Assembly (NCBI RefSeq): GCF_000963965.1
Contig: NZ_BAMX01000013.1
Span: forward strand, 1-64,000
Length of the DNA: 64,000 bases
Origin: Acetobacter orientalis
GTDB taxonomy: Bacteria > Pseudomonadota > Alphaproteobacteria > Acetobacterales > Acetobacteraceae
Direction: 5' to 3'
This document shows, one piece after another, positions 46,747-55,796 of the stretch (positions are counted from its first letter, which is position 1; every line of letters starts with the position of its first letter). The notes beneath the pieces are model-generated. The model made no database searches and was not told where the DNA came from. It saw only the letters and a list, made by a program, of their open reading frames with translations. Made by a program: the position numbers and the translations under genes.

Positions 46747-47825
46747 GCGTCATCGCCTTCGTTCTCGGGTAAAAGATCCATCTGGGCAGAGCGTGGCTCG
46801 TCTGGGCGGGCGGGCGGTGTTAAGCCAAGGTGCCGCCACCCCCGCTCTCCCAACATGCGGCCACGACTTGTGCGCATAACAAGCCCTTCCTGAATCAGGT
46901 ACGGCTCAATTACATCTTCCAAGGTATCACGCGCTTCGGCCAAAGCGGCGGCAAGTGTTTCTACCCCAACCGGCCCACCGTGGTGGTATTCAGCAATACG
47001 GCGCAGGTAGCGCCTGTCCATGGCATCTAGGCCAAGGGCGTCTACTTCCAAACGGCTTAGGGCGGCATCGGCTACTTCGCGGCTGACAGGGGCATTGCCC
47101 GGTACAATCACCGCGGCAAAATCTCGCACGCGGCGCAATAACCGCCCGGCAATACGGGGTGTCCCGCGCGAGCGGCGAGCTATTTCCTCCGCCCCTTCAG
47201 AACTCAGAGCAAACCCTATTTTTTCCGCGCCGCGCGCTACAATGGCGCGTAGTTCATCTGGGGTGTAAAACACCAACCGGAGCGGAATACCAAAGCGGTC
47301 GCGCAATGGGGTGGCCAGCAAACCTGCCCGCGTTGTTGCGGCCACCAGTGTAAAAGGTGGCAGGTCAATACGCACAGAGCGCGCGGCTGGGCCTTCGCCA
47401 ATAATCAGGTCAAGCTGGAAATCCTCCATCGCGGGGTAGAGAATTTCCTCAATAGCGGGCTGTAGGCGGTGAATTTCGTCAATAAACAGCACATCACGCG
47501 GCTGTAGATTGGTCAAAATAGCAGCAAGGTCTCCCGCCCGTTGGATAACCGGGCCAGACGTTGCCCTAAACCCCACCCCCAACTCGCGCGAGACAATTTG
47601 GGCCAGCGTGGTTTTACCCAACCCCGGCGGGCCATGCAGCAAAACATGGTCTAAGGCCTCGCCGCGCTGGCGGGCAGCAGCAATAAACACAGATAAATTT
47701 TCGCGGCTGGCTTTTTGCCCTGTAAAGTCTGCCAACGTTTGTGGCCGTAAGGAGGCCTCGCCGGTGTCTTCTTCGCGCCGGGTTGCGTCAATTTCACGCT
47801 CGGGCGGGTACTCTGCCCCGCTCAT
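46743..47825 (-). CDS. ruvB: Holliday junction helicase subunit RuvB
   Basis: An AAA+ motor that drives branch migration of Holliday junctions with RuvA. It has 360 residues. Walker [15 protein letters not shown], Walker [11 protein letters not shown], and sensor [19 protein letters not shown] are present, and the C-terminal winged helix has [17 protein letters not shown]. It starts within the ruvA stop (ATGA) and its own stop overlaps ybgC in the same way. Confidence 0.97.
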   Translation of the reverse strand: MSGAEYPPEREIDATRREEDTGEASLRPQTLADFTGQKASRENLSVFIAAARQRGEALDHVLLHGPPGLGKTTLAQIVSRELGVGFRATSGPVIQRAGDLAAILTNLQPRDVLFIDEIHRLQPAIEEILYPAMEDFQLDLIIGEGPAARSVRIDLPPFTLVAATTRAGLLATPLRDRFGIPLRLVFYTPDELRAIVARGAEKIGFALSSEGAEEIARRSRGTPRIAGRLLRRVRDFAAVIVPGNAPVSREVADAALSRLEVDALGLDAMDRRYLRRIAEYHHGGPVGVETLAAALAEARDTLEDVIEPYLIQEGLVMRTSRGRMLGERGWRHLGLTPPARPDEPRSAQMDLLPENEGDDA

Positions 47826-48430
47826 CGGGCAAGTTCTTTCAGGGCATCACGCAGCACGGAATCCAGTGTGGCCTCTCCCCCCCGCTCTGCCAAAAGGCGG
47901 CCAACAACCGGCACCGCTTCCGAGCGCCTAAAGCCAAGCCCGGCCAGTGCCATAAGGGCATCGGCCTCTATACCGCCATCGGGGGTTGCGCGGGCAGGTA
48001 TAACAATACCCCCCCCACCACCGGGCATTTTGGCTGCTTTGTCGCGCAGTTCGGTTAAAATACGCTCAGCCAGACGCCCACCCACACCGGGGGCACGGGT
48101 TAGGCTTGCTTTGTCTGATGTTGTAAGGGCTGCCACCAACTCACCGGGCGAAAGGGTAGAGAGAATACCCAAAGCCACTTTGGCCCCTACCCCTTGCACA
48201 CTGGTAAGTAGGCGAAACCACTCACGCTCAGCGCTTTCAACAAAGCCGTACAGCAAAATGGCGTCTTCACGCACAACGGTTTCTATTAAAATACGGGCTT
48301 TTTCAGGCGGGTTAGGCAGGGCCGCCAAAGTACGGGTAGACGCCGCAACCAAATACCCAACGCCATTCACATCCACCACGCACGAGCCGGTATCAACCTG
48401 AATAATCAGGCCGCATAAAAACGCTATCAT
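47822..48430 (-). CDS. ruvA: Holliday junction DNA helicase subunit RuvA
   Basis: Binds four-way junctions as a tetramer and docks RuvB. The 202 residues have the OB-fold N-terminal domain ([20 protein letters not shown]), two helix-hairpin-helix motifs in the middle ([26 protein letters not shown]), a Gly-rich linker, and a C-terminal RuvB-binding domain with [16 protein letters not shown] overlaps join it to ruvC upstream and ruvB downstream. Confidence 0.96.
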   Translation of the reverse strand: MIAFLCGLIIQVDTGSCVVDVNGVGYLVAASTRTLAALPNPPEKARILIETVVREDAILLYGFVESAEREWFRLLTSVQGVGAKVALGILSTLSPGELVAALTTSDKASLTRAPGVGGRLAERILTELRDKAAKMPGGGGGIVIPARATPDGGIEADALMALAGLGFRRSEAVPVVGRLLAERGGEATLDSVLRDALKELAR

Positions 48431-48933
48431 GCCATTCTTACTCCGGCTGCAATATGGCGGGCACTGGCCCTATGGTGCGCGTGGCAAATAGCAACCGCCA
48501 ACGCATCAGACGCATCGGCGCGCATAACGCTCACACCGGGCAGCAGACGGCGTACCATCATTTCCACCTGGTCTTTGTCGGCCGAGCCAGTACCAACCAC
48601 AGATTTTTTGACAGAAAGCGCGCCGTATTCGGCAACACTCAACCCGGCCAAGGCTGGCACAAGCAAAGCAACGCCACGCGCGTACCCAAGCTTAAGCGTG
48701 GCCGCGCCATTTCGGTTTACGTAGGTTTCTTCTACGGCGGCCTCAACCGGCGCCAGACGATCAATAATGATCATCAGGTTGTCATGCAGTACTTTCAGGC
48801 GCTCTGGCACGCTGTCTGCACTATTGGTCGCAATAACGCCGTTTTCAACGTGCTTAAGCCGGTTGCCCTCAACATCAATAATACCCCAGCCCGTAAAGCG
48901 CAGGCCGGGGTCAATGCCGAGCAGGCGTACCAC
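48427..48933 (-). CDS. ruvC: Holliday junction resolvase RuvC
   Basis: Cuts Holliday junctions symmetrically. The 168-residue RNase-H-fold nuclease has the catalytic acids in LGIDPGLRFTGWG (Asp), VEETYVNRN (Glu) and DASDALAVAICHAHH (Asp). It is first in ruvCAB and lies two bases after yebC, so all are likely co-transcribed. Confidence 0.96.
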   Translation of the reverse strand: MVRLLGIDPGLRFTGWGIIDVEGNRLKHVENGVIATNSADSVPERLKVLHDNLMIIIDRLAPVEAAVEETYVNRNGAATLKLGYARGVALLVPALAGLSVAEYGALSVKKSVVGTGSADKDQVEMMVRRLLPGVSVMRADASDALAVAICHAHHRASARHIAAGVRMA

Positions 48934-48935
48934 TG

Positions 48936-49685
48936 TTAGGACGACAGTTTTTCGGCCAGCTCGTCTGGCAGGTCAAAGTTGGCGTACACGTTCTGTACGT
49001 CGTCGTTATCTTCCAAAACGTCTAACAGCTTGAAAACACTGGTGGCTTTCTCTTCGTCTAGCATCACGGTGTTTTCTGGCCGCCAATCTAATTTGGCATT
49101 TTCTGGCTCACCAAATTTTGGCTCCAAAGAATCCCGCACAGCAAAGAAGGATTCAACCTCGCAGGTTACTTCATGCGTAGTGCCGTTAGATTCAACGTTT
49201 TCCGCACCGGCCTCAATCGCGGCTTCCAGCATGTCGTCTTCAGAAGCAACGGCAGCAGGGTAGGTAATAACCCCAAGACGGCGGAACATGAAGGACACCG
49301 AATTGGTTTCCCCCATTGACCCACCGTATTTAGAAAACGCTGCCCGCACGTCTGAGGCCGTACGGTTACGGTTGTCGGTCAGACCTTCAACAATAACAGC
49401 AACACCTGCGGGGCCGTAGCCTTCGTAGCGCACTTCCACATAGTCTTCCCCACCGGCGGTGCCGGTTGCCTTTTTAATGGCGCGGTCAACGTTGTCTTTA
49501 GGCATATTCACTTCACGCGCGGCCACAATGGCAGCACGCAGGCGTGGGTTAGATGCCGGGTCTGGCAGGCCGGAGCGGGCGGCAACCGTCAGCTCACGGA
49601 TAACCTTGGCAAACTGTTTCGCCCGTTTGGCATCCTGCGCACCTTTACGGTGCATAATGTTCTTAAATTGGGAATGACCCGCCAT
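48936..49685 (-). CDS. yebC: YebC/PmpR family protein
   Basis: A family described as DNA-binding regulators or, more recently, as factors that help ribosomes on polyproline and similar stalls. The 249 residues start [18 protein letters not shown] and include the conserved [14 protein letters not shown] and [16 protein letters not shown]. It directly precedes ruvC, the usual place. If the translation role holds, the Pro-rich TolA made from the same gene string would be a natural client (inference). Confidence 0.95.
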   Translation of the reverse strand: MAGHSQFKNIMHRKGAQDAKRAKQFAKVIRELTVAARSGLPDPASNPRLRAAIVAAREVNMPKDNVDRAIKKATGTAGGEDYVEVRYEGYGPAGVAVIVEGLTDNRNRTASDVRAAFSKYGGSMGETNSVSFMFRRLGVITYPAAVASEDDMLEAAIEAGAENVESNGTTHEVTCEVESFFAVRDSLEPKFGEPENAKLDWRPENTVMLDEEKATSVFKLLDVLEDNDDVQNVYANFDLPDELAEKLSS

Positions 49686-49716
49686 ATCTTCTTACCTGTT
49701 GTCTTAACCTGCCCTA

Positions 49717-49737
49717 GCGTCTGGTTAAACCAGACGC
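49717..49737 (-). other. Hairpin spanning the secA stop codon
   Basis: GCGTCTGG and CCAGACGC form an 8-base stem around a TTAAA loop that holds the secA TAA stop. No T-run follows on the minus strand. It lies 31 bases before yebC and may protect the secA messenger end or mark a processing site, with read-through into yebC still possible. Confidence 0.5.
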
Positions 49738-52448
49738 CCGTGGCAATGCTTATATTTTTTACCAGACCCGCATGGGCACAGCGCATTGCGCGGTGTTTCA
49801 CCCCAGCTTGAGGGGTCGTCTGGCATAATGGCGCTACCGCCAATTGGTGTTGCCATTGCGGGGTCTGCCCCCACAGAAAGGCCCGGCCCCGGCTCAGACT
49901 GGTAGCCCTGCACTTCGGGGTTGGCATGAATTTCTGCCGTATTGGCAAACGGGTCTACCGTAGCTGGTGGCGCAACCTCAACCCGCGCCATAAGCGATGT
50001 TACCCGCTCGCGCATTTCTTCCAGCATGATGGTGAAAAGCTGGAAGGCTTCGTGCTTATACTCGTTAAGCGGGTCTTTCTGGCCATAAGCCCGCAGGCCA
50101 ATCCCCTGGCGCAGTTGGTCAAGAGCATGCAAATGCTCTTTCCACACCGCGTCATAGGTGGTCATAAGCACCTGCTTTTCAATAAAGCGCATTAGGTCTG
50201 GGCCAATATTAGCAGCGCGTGCAGCCTGTGCCTGTGTTGCGGCCTCACTAATACGCTGGGCAACCAGCTCGGCATCCATGCCGTCTTCCTGCGCCCATTG
50301 CGCCAGCGGCAGGTCTAGGGCCAGAGTTTTATCAACCTCGGCATGCAGACCGGCAATATCCCACTGTTCTGCAAAAGATTTTTCAGGGATATGCCGCATG
50401 ACCATGGCGTCAATGACATCATCAAGTGCCTCACCCACAATGGAGGAGACATCTTCAATGGCCATATATTCGCGGCGCTGTGCGTAAACTTCTTTACGCT
50501 GGTCGTTCATCACATCGTCGTATTTAAGCGTGTTTTTACGCATATCGAAGTTACGCGCTTCGACCTTTTTCTGCGCACGCTCAAGGGCTTTGCTCAACCA
50601 TGGGTGAACAATGGCCTCGCCTTCTTTCATGCCCATTTTCTGGAACATGCCGCTCATGCGGTCAGACCCGAAGATACGCATCAAGTCATCTTGCAGAGAA
50701 ATAAAGAAGCGCGAATTACCGGGGTCACCCTGACGGCCAGCTCGGCCGCGCAGCTGGTTATCAATACGGCGGCTTTCATGCCGCTCTGTACCAATAACGT
50801 ACAAGCCACCAGCTTGCTTAACAATGTCGTGGTCGCGGGCCACTTGGTCACGAATACCCTGCTCCAGCGCCGCACGCTCGGCGGGGTCTTCAACCCCTTC
50901 CAGCTTTTGGGCAATGAGCATATCTGTATTGCCGCCCAGCTTAATATCTGTGCCACGGCCAGCCATATTGGTGGCAATAGTAATGGCACCCGGTGCACCG
51001 GCTTGCGCAACAATTTTAGCTTCTAGCTCATGGAAGCGGGCATTAAGCACATTATGGGGCACCCCTTCCTGCTTGAGCAGGTCAGACAGGGCTTCACTTT
51101 TTTCAATAGACGTGGTGCCAACCAGAATGGGCTGGCCCCGCGCTGTAACCTCCCGGATAAGACGCACAACAGCCGCAAATTTCTCTGCTTCTGTCAGGTA
51201 AATTTCGTCATCTTCATCTTTACGGGCAATGGGCCGGTTGGTGGGAATTTCCACCACATCCAGCTTGTAAATTTCCGCAAACTCGTCCGCCTCGGTCATG
51301 GCGGTGCCGGTCATGCCAGAGAGTTTGGGGTAAAGACGAAAGAAGTTCTGGAAGGTAATAGAAGCCAGCGTCTGGTTTTCTTGCTGAACCTCAACATGTT
51401 CTTTGGCTTCAAGGGCTTGGTGCAGGCCGTCTGAATAACGGCGGCCATCCATCATACGGCCCGTGAACTCGTCAATAATGACCACTTTGTCGTTACGGAC
51501 AATGTAGTCAACATCACGCGCGAACAAGGTATGAGCCCGCACGGACTGCTGCACATGGTGCACAACGGCAACGTGGTGCAGGTCGTACAAGCCGCCCTCA
51601 CCCAGCACACCAGCGGCGCGCAAAAGCTCTTCTACCTTGTCCGACCCGACATCGGTCAGAATAACGCTGCGGAACTTTTCGTCTTTTTCGTAGGTCGCTG
51701 GGTCTTGCACCAACTGCGCCACCACTTCATCAACAGCCCGGTACAGGTCTGAGCTGTCTTCTGCCGGGCCAGAAATAATGAGCGGCGTCCGTGCCTCGTC
51801 AATCAAAATGGAGTCCACTTCGTCCACAATGGCGTGGTAGAAGGGGCGCTGCACCATTTCTTCCAGACGGTACTTCATATTATCGCGCAGATAATCGAAG
51901 CCGAATTCGTTATTGGTGCCGTAGGTAATGTCTGCTGCGTAAGCCTCGCGCCGGGCATCGTCTGGCATATTGGGTACGATAACGCCGGTAGTCAGCCCTA
52001 AAAATGTATAGAGCTTGCTCATTTCGGCGGCGTCACGCGCGGCAAGGTAGTCGTTTACAGTAACAACATGCACGCCTTTACCGGCCAATGCGCTCAGGTA
52101 AACCGCCAGTGTTGCCACCAGGGTTTTGCCCTCACCGGTGCGCATTTCAGCAATACGGCCTGCATGAATAACCATGCCGCCAATAAGCTGCACATCAAAG
52201 TGGCGCATACCCAGCACACGGCGCGAAGCCTCACGCGCAACAGCAAAGGCTTCTGGCATAAGCTGGTCAAGGGTCGCCCCTTGCGCCAACCGCTCACGAA
52301 ATTCGAGCGTTTTGCCAGCAAGCGCGGCATCGTCCAGTGCCTGCATTTGGGGTTCGAGGGCGTTGATTTCCGGCACGCGGCGCTGGAACATCTTGAGCGT
52401 CCGGTCATTGGCGGTGCCGAACAGGGCGCGGACGAAGCTTGCGAGCAT
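49725..52448 (-). CDS. secA: Preprotein translocase ATPase SecA
   Basis: The motor that threads preproteins through SecYEG. It has 907 residues. Walker A is in [14 protein letters not shown] (about 105), the DEAD-like box in [16 protein letters not shown], and [12 protein letters not shown] lies in the second nucleotide-binding fold. The C-terminus has a 60-residue variable linker and the zinc-binding SEC-C motif [15 protein letters not shown] chose [11 protein letters not shown] at 52448, which follows GGAAAGG; the frame continues to a GTG at 52472 without support. It is divergent from the parvulin gene. Confidence 0.96.
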   Translation of the reverse strand: MLASFVRALFGTANDRTLKMFQRRVPEINALEPQMQALDDAALAGKTLEFRERLAQGATLDQLMPEAFAVAREASRRVLGMRHFDVQLIGGMVIHAGRIAEMRTGEGKTLVATLAVYLSALAGKGVHVVTVNDYLAARDAAEMSKLYTFLGLTTGVIVPNMPDDARREAYAADITYGTNNEFGFDYLRDNMKYRLEEMVQRPFYHAIVDEVDSILIDEARTPLIISGPAEDSSDLYRAVDEVVAQLVQDPATYEKDEKFRSVILTDVGSDKVEELLRAAGVLGEGGLYDLHHVAVVHHVQQSVRAHTLFARDVDYIVRNDKVVIIDEFTGRMMDGRRYSDGLHQALEAKEHVEVQQENQTLASITFQNFFRLYPKLSGMTGTAMTEADEFAEIYKLDVVEIPTNRPIARKDEDDEIYLTEAEKFAAVVRLIREVTARGQPILVGTTSIEKSEALSDLLKQEGVPHNVLNARFHELEAKIVAQAGAPGAITIATNMAGRGTDIKLGGNTDMLIAQKLEGVEDPAERAALEQGIRDQVARDHDIVKQAGGLYVIGTERHESRRIDNQLRGRAGRQGDPGNSRFFISLQDDLMRIFGSDRMSGMFQKMGMKEGEAIVHPWLSKALERAQKKVEARNFDMRKNTLKYDDVMNDQRKEVYAQRREYMAIEDVSSIVGEALDDVIDAMVMRHIPEKSFAEQWDIAGLHAEVDKTLALDLPLAQWAQEDGMDAELVAQRISEAATQAQAARAANIGPDLMRFIEKQVLMTTYDAVWKEHLHALDQLRQGIGLRAYGQKDPLNEYKHEAFQLFTIMLEEMRERVTSLMARVEVAPPATVDPFANTAEIHANPEVQGYQSEPGPGLSVGADPAMATPIGGSAIMPDDPSSWGETPRNALCPCGSGKKYKHCHGRLV

Positions 52449-52682
52449 GAAAACCTTTCCAGAACAATGCACGACCTGAACCGCTTTCCGCCCGGAACCA
52501 GACCGGAAGAAATCGGACGGGGTATCAGCATGCGTGGCTTAGTAGGCAAAATACGACCGGGGCCGCCTGCGGTCAACCAAGCAGCCCTGTTTCTTGCACA
52601 ACAGAGTGCCAAGAGGGCTTGCAGGGCATGGGAGGCTCCTTCATACAAGACAATACAATTTATCTTGCTAAGGTTTGTCCTC
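52449..52682. promoter_or_regulatory. Divergent promoter region, secA / parvulin
   Basis: 234 bases between two exported-protein functions read in opposite directions. The secA ribosome site GGAAAGG is at its left end and AAGG before the parvulin ATG at its right. I could not assign promoter boxes. Confidence 0.45.
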
Positions 52683-53630
52683 ATGCGGTTTACCACCAAG
52701 GCCATTGCTCTTGCAGCTACGGCCCTGATTGCCTCTACAGCACTCCCTTCCAGCTCTTTTGCTGCTCCTGCCGCTCCGGCAGCAGCACCAGCTGCAACCC
52801 CGGCAGCGCCCCCGGCAAAACCCGTTGACCCCAACGCAGTGGTTGCCACCGTAAACGGTGAAAAAATTACGGTAGCTGATGTGCAGGACGCCCTGTCCAA
52901 CCTGCCACCCCAGATGCGCCAGCTCCCCCCCAACATGATTTTCCCGATGCTGGTTAACCAGTTGGCAGACCAAAAAGCCATTCAGCTGGTTGCCCACAAG
53001 GAAGGTCTGGACAAAACCCCAGACGTCAAAAAAATGATGGATGCAGCGGCTGTTAGCGCGCTGCAAAATGCGTGGCTGTCTAAACAGGTTACCCCGCAGC
53101 TTACAGATGCCGCAGTGCAGGACTATTACCAGCAAAACTTTGCTGGCAAGCCACCAGAGCAGGAAGTGCATGCACGCCACATTCTGCTGAAAACAGAAGC
53201 TGAAGCGAACGACGTTATCAAGAAACTCAAAGCGGGTGCCGACTTTGGTAAGCTGGCCGCAGAAGTTTCTACCGACACAGGCAGCGCCAAACAAAACGGT
53301 GGCGACCTTGGTTGGTTTAAGAAAGACGACATGATTCCGGCTTTCTCAACTGCCGCTTTTGCCATGAAAAAAGGTGAAGTCAGCAGCACGCCAGTTAAAA
53401 GCCAGTACGGTTTCCATGTTATTCAGGTGCTGGACACCCGCACAGACCCCATTCCGTCTCTGGACAGCGTAAAAGACAAAATCCGTCAGGCGCTTATTCA
53501 GAAATATGTGCGTGAAGCCGTTGGTAAAGCCACAACACAGGTTAAAATTGTGCGCTTTGACCCCAGCACCGGCAAAGCCCTGCCAGATGCCCCGGCTGCC
53601 GGCGCACCAGCAGCACCTGCCAAAAAGTAA
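52683..53630 (+). CDS. Periplasmic peptidyl-prolyl isomerase (parvulin/SurA-like)
   Basis: A periplasmic folding factor. The 315 residues begin with a signal peptide (MRFTTKAIALAATALIASTA, cleavage near SFA-AP) and an Ala-Pro-rich segment. A helical SurA-N-like chaperone region follows (about 45-150), then one parvulin domain (VHARHILLKTEAEANDVIKKL split around ADFGKLAAEVS, then GGDLGWFKKDDMIPAF and YGFHVIQVLD). The C-terminal tail is again Ala-Pro-rich with a final Lys pair. The frame is open far upstream, into antisense secA, but the signal peptide sets the start at 52683. PpiC/PrsA-like in layout. Confidence 0.92.
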   Translation: MRFTTKAIALAATALIASTALPSSSFAAPAAPAAAPAATPAAPPAKPVDPNAVVATVNGEKITVADVQDALSNLPPQMRQLPPNMIFPMLVNQLADQKAIQLVAHKEGLDKTPDVKKMMDAAAVSALQNAWLSKQVTPQLTDAAVQDYYQQNFAGKPPEQEVHARHILLKTEAEANDVIKKLKAGADFGKLAAEVSTDTGSAKQNGGDLGWFKKDDMIPAFSTAAFAMKKGEVSSTPVKSQYGFHVIQVLDTRTDPIPSLDSVKDKIRQALIQKYVREAVGKATTQVKIVRFDPSTGKALPDAPAAGAPAAPAKK

Positions 53631-53661
53631 GTTACCTTACCTTTTAACCTCCTACTTCCTG

Positions 53662-53690
53662 CCCGCCATGCCCTAGCATGGCGGGTATGC
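53662..53690 (+). terminator. Hairpin between the parvulin gene and argJ
   Basis: A perfect 10-base stem, CCCGCCATGC with GCATGGCGGG, has a CCTA loop. It starts 32 bases after the parvulin stop and ends 26 bases before the argJ ATG. Only a short TTTT occurs further on (about 53694), so it may be a partial terminator that lets some transcripts reach argJ. Confidence 0.6.
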
Positions 53691-53711
53691 CGCTTTTAAG
53701 GACTTTGCGTT

Positions 53712-54959
53712 ATGGCGCACGCTCTCCCCATTTCTCCTCTCGCCCGGCCACTGCCTGAGCTTGGTGTTATTCGTGGGGTGCGCCTTGGCGCGGCAGCAGC
53801 GGGTATTCGCTACAAAGGCCGTACAGACCTTGTGCTGGCCGAATTTGCTGCGGGCACAACCGTTGCTGGCGTTTTTACCAAGTCCAAATGCCCCGGTGCC
53901 CCCGTTGACTGGTGCCGTGCGGTTCTGCCGCATGGTCAGGCAGGCGCACTGGTGGTTAATGCTGGCAACGCCAATGTTTTTACAGGCAAAGCAGGCCGAG
54001 ACACCTGCCAAGCAACAGCCGAAGCCGCAGCCAAACTGGCAGGCTGCCCGCTCGATGCCGTCTATCTGGCATCAACCGGCGTTATTGGCGAAATTTTACC
54101 CCATGAGCGTATTACGGCCGCTCTGCCAACCCTGCACAGCAGCCTGACAGAAGACGGCTGGGAAGCAGCAGCCCGTGGTATTATGACCACAGACACCTTC
54201 CCCAAGGCAGCTATTCGTACCGCAACGCTTAATGGTGCCACAGTTACCATTCAGGGCATTGCAAAGGGCAGTGGCATGGTTGCGCCAGACATGGCCACCA
54301 TGCTGTCTTTTGTTGCAACCGATGCCGCACTCCCGGCACCGGTTTTGCAGGCTCTCCTTGCGGCTGAAGTAAAAACCACCTTCAACTGCATTACCGTTGA
54401 TTCTGACACCTCAACCTCAGACATGGTGCTGCTATTTGCCACCGGTGCGGCCAATAATGGCCCCGTTGCCGCAGAAACAGACGCCCTGACAGACCCCACC
54501 CTTGGGGCTTTCCGTGCAGCCCTGCATGCCGTGCTGCACGAACTGGCCCAGCTCGTGATCCGTGATGGTGAAGGAGCGACTAAACTTATGAGCATTCAGG
54601 TTTCTGGCGCTGTATCAGACCTGTCTGCATGGCGGGTGGCTATGGCCATTGGTAATTCCCCACTGGTTAAAACCGCCATTGCCGGAGAAGATGCCAACTG
54701 GGGCCGTATTGTTATGGCTGTTGGTAAATGTGGCGAACCCGCAGACCGCGATACGCTCTCTGTTTCTATTGGTGGGGTTTGCATTGCCCGCAACGGCACC
54801 GTTGTACCGGGGTATGACGAAACACCAGTTGTTGCCCACATGAAGGGCCAAGAAATCGATATTGCCGTAGACCTAGGCCAAGGCGCCGGTGCCGCACAGG
54901 CATGGAGCTGTGACCTAACGCATGGTTATATTGACATTAACGGCTCTTATCGTAGCTAA
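53712..54959 (+). CDS. argJ: Glutamate N-acetyltransferase / amino-acid acetyltransferase
   Basis: A bifunctional enzyme of arginine synthesis that moves the acetyl group from N-acetylornithine to glutamate and can also use acetyl-CoA. It has 415 residues. The protein cuts itself at the conserved Thr in VAPDMATMLSFVATD to give alpha and beta chains, and the Thr becomes the nucleophile. Other family blocks are FTKSKCPGAPVDWC, GNANVFTGKAG and the C-terminal DLTHGYIDINGSY. AAGGA precedes the ATG. It follows the secretion-factor gene on the same strand. Confidence 0.95.
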   Translation: MAHALPISPLARPLPELGVIRGVRLGAAAAGIRYKGRTDLVLAEFAAGTTVAGVFTKSKCPGAPVDWCRAVLPHGQAGALVVNAGNANVFTGKAGRDTCQATAEAAAKLAGCPLDAVYLASTGVIGEILPHERITAALPTLHSSLTEDGWEAAARGIMTTDTFPKAAIRTATLNGATVTIQGIAKGSGMVAPDMATMLSFVATDAALPAPVLQALLAAEVKTTFNCITVDSDTSTSDMVLLFATGAANNGPVAAETDALTDPTLGAFRAALHAVLHELAQLVIRDGEGATKLMSIQVSGAVSDLSAWRVAMAIGNSPLVKTAIAGEDANWGRIVMAVGKCGEPADRDTLSVSIGGVCIARNGTVVPGYDETPVVAHMKGQEIDIAVDLGQGAGAAQAWSCDLTHGYIDINGSYRS

Positions 54960-55011
54960 TTTACTGCCAGTGGGTTAGCCTACCTAAACAGCCGGATAAG
55001 GAGCGGTCTGA

Positions 55012-55650
55012 ATGTCTAACGATCTTCCACCCGGTTGGGGCGGCCCCGCGCCATCGCAAACTGGCTACAACACCATGGGGCAAGGCAGCCTAAACCGCCC
55101 TATCTGGATTTATGCCGGGTTCTGGTGGCGGGTCTGGGCGTTTTTGATTGATGCTGTGCTCTTGAGCATGGTCGAGGGTGTGCTGGGCTTTTTTCTGCTG
55201 CCGCACATGACGGTAGAGTGGGAAGAAACCCCTATTCCCGATGCGTCTGGCCAAACTATGGACGTTGTGGATATTGCCAGTATCCAGCCCGATACCGTGT
55301 CTGTGCTTATTCCGCACATTCATACCGGAGACTGGCACGCAGCCTCTATTATACTGGCCTGCATTCCCGCCTTGTATTTCATTTTATTTGAAGCCTCGTC
55401 TTACCGAGCTACACCGGGCAAACGCCTGTGTAACCTTGAGGTTTTAACCTTACAGGGTGAGCAGCTTTCTCTTGCCCGGGCGGCTTTGCGCTTTGCCATT
55501 AAAGCGTTTATCTCTTTCCCGTTCGTTTACATCGGCGTGCTTATGGTGGCCTTTACGCGCCACAAACAGGCCCTGCACGACCTTATTGCTGGCACACTGG
55601 TTGTACGGGCAGAAAACAAGCAAACCGTTACTTTTGAGCGCAGGTTTTAA
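55012..55650 (+). CDS. RDD family membrane protein
   Basis: A small integral membrane protein of unknown function. Its 212 residues show the RDD pattern: RVWAFLIDAVLLSM (Arg and Asp in the first helix), a second helix around AASIILACIPALYFILF with the ATPGKRLCNLEVL motif after it, and a third helix near AFISFPFVYIGVLMVAF followed by KQALHDLIAGTLVV. The region between helices one and two is a ~60-residue loop with acidic residues. AAGGAG precedes the ATG. Some RDD proteins act in ion transport; none of that can be shown here. Confidence 0.87.
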   Translation: MSNDLPPGWGGPAPSQTGYNTMGQGSLNRPIWIYAGFWWRVWAFLIDAVLLSMVEGVLGFFLLPHMTVEWEETPIPDASGQTMDVVDIASIQPDTVSVLIPHIHTGDWHAASIILACIPALYFILFEASSYRATPGKRLCNLEVLTLQGEQLSLARAALRFAIKAFISFPFVYIGVLMVAFTRHKQALHDLIAGTLVVRAENKQTVTFERRF

Positions 55651-55796
55651 GCGCTCTTAGCCTGCGCGTTAAATCTGGCCTCTTGCCACCCCGGTCTTGA
55701 TACCGCCTGAATTGCCCCCTACGCTTATGCCCTGATACTAGGCATTTCATGCCTTTTCCTGTTTCTTGTTGCGTAAAATAAAGGATACGGCACGCC

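Noticed and set aside
52068-52682. Upstream extension of the parvulin frame
   Set aside because: It is antisense to secA, and the signal peptide at 52683 fixes the real start.
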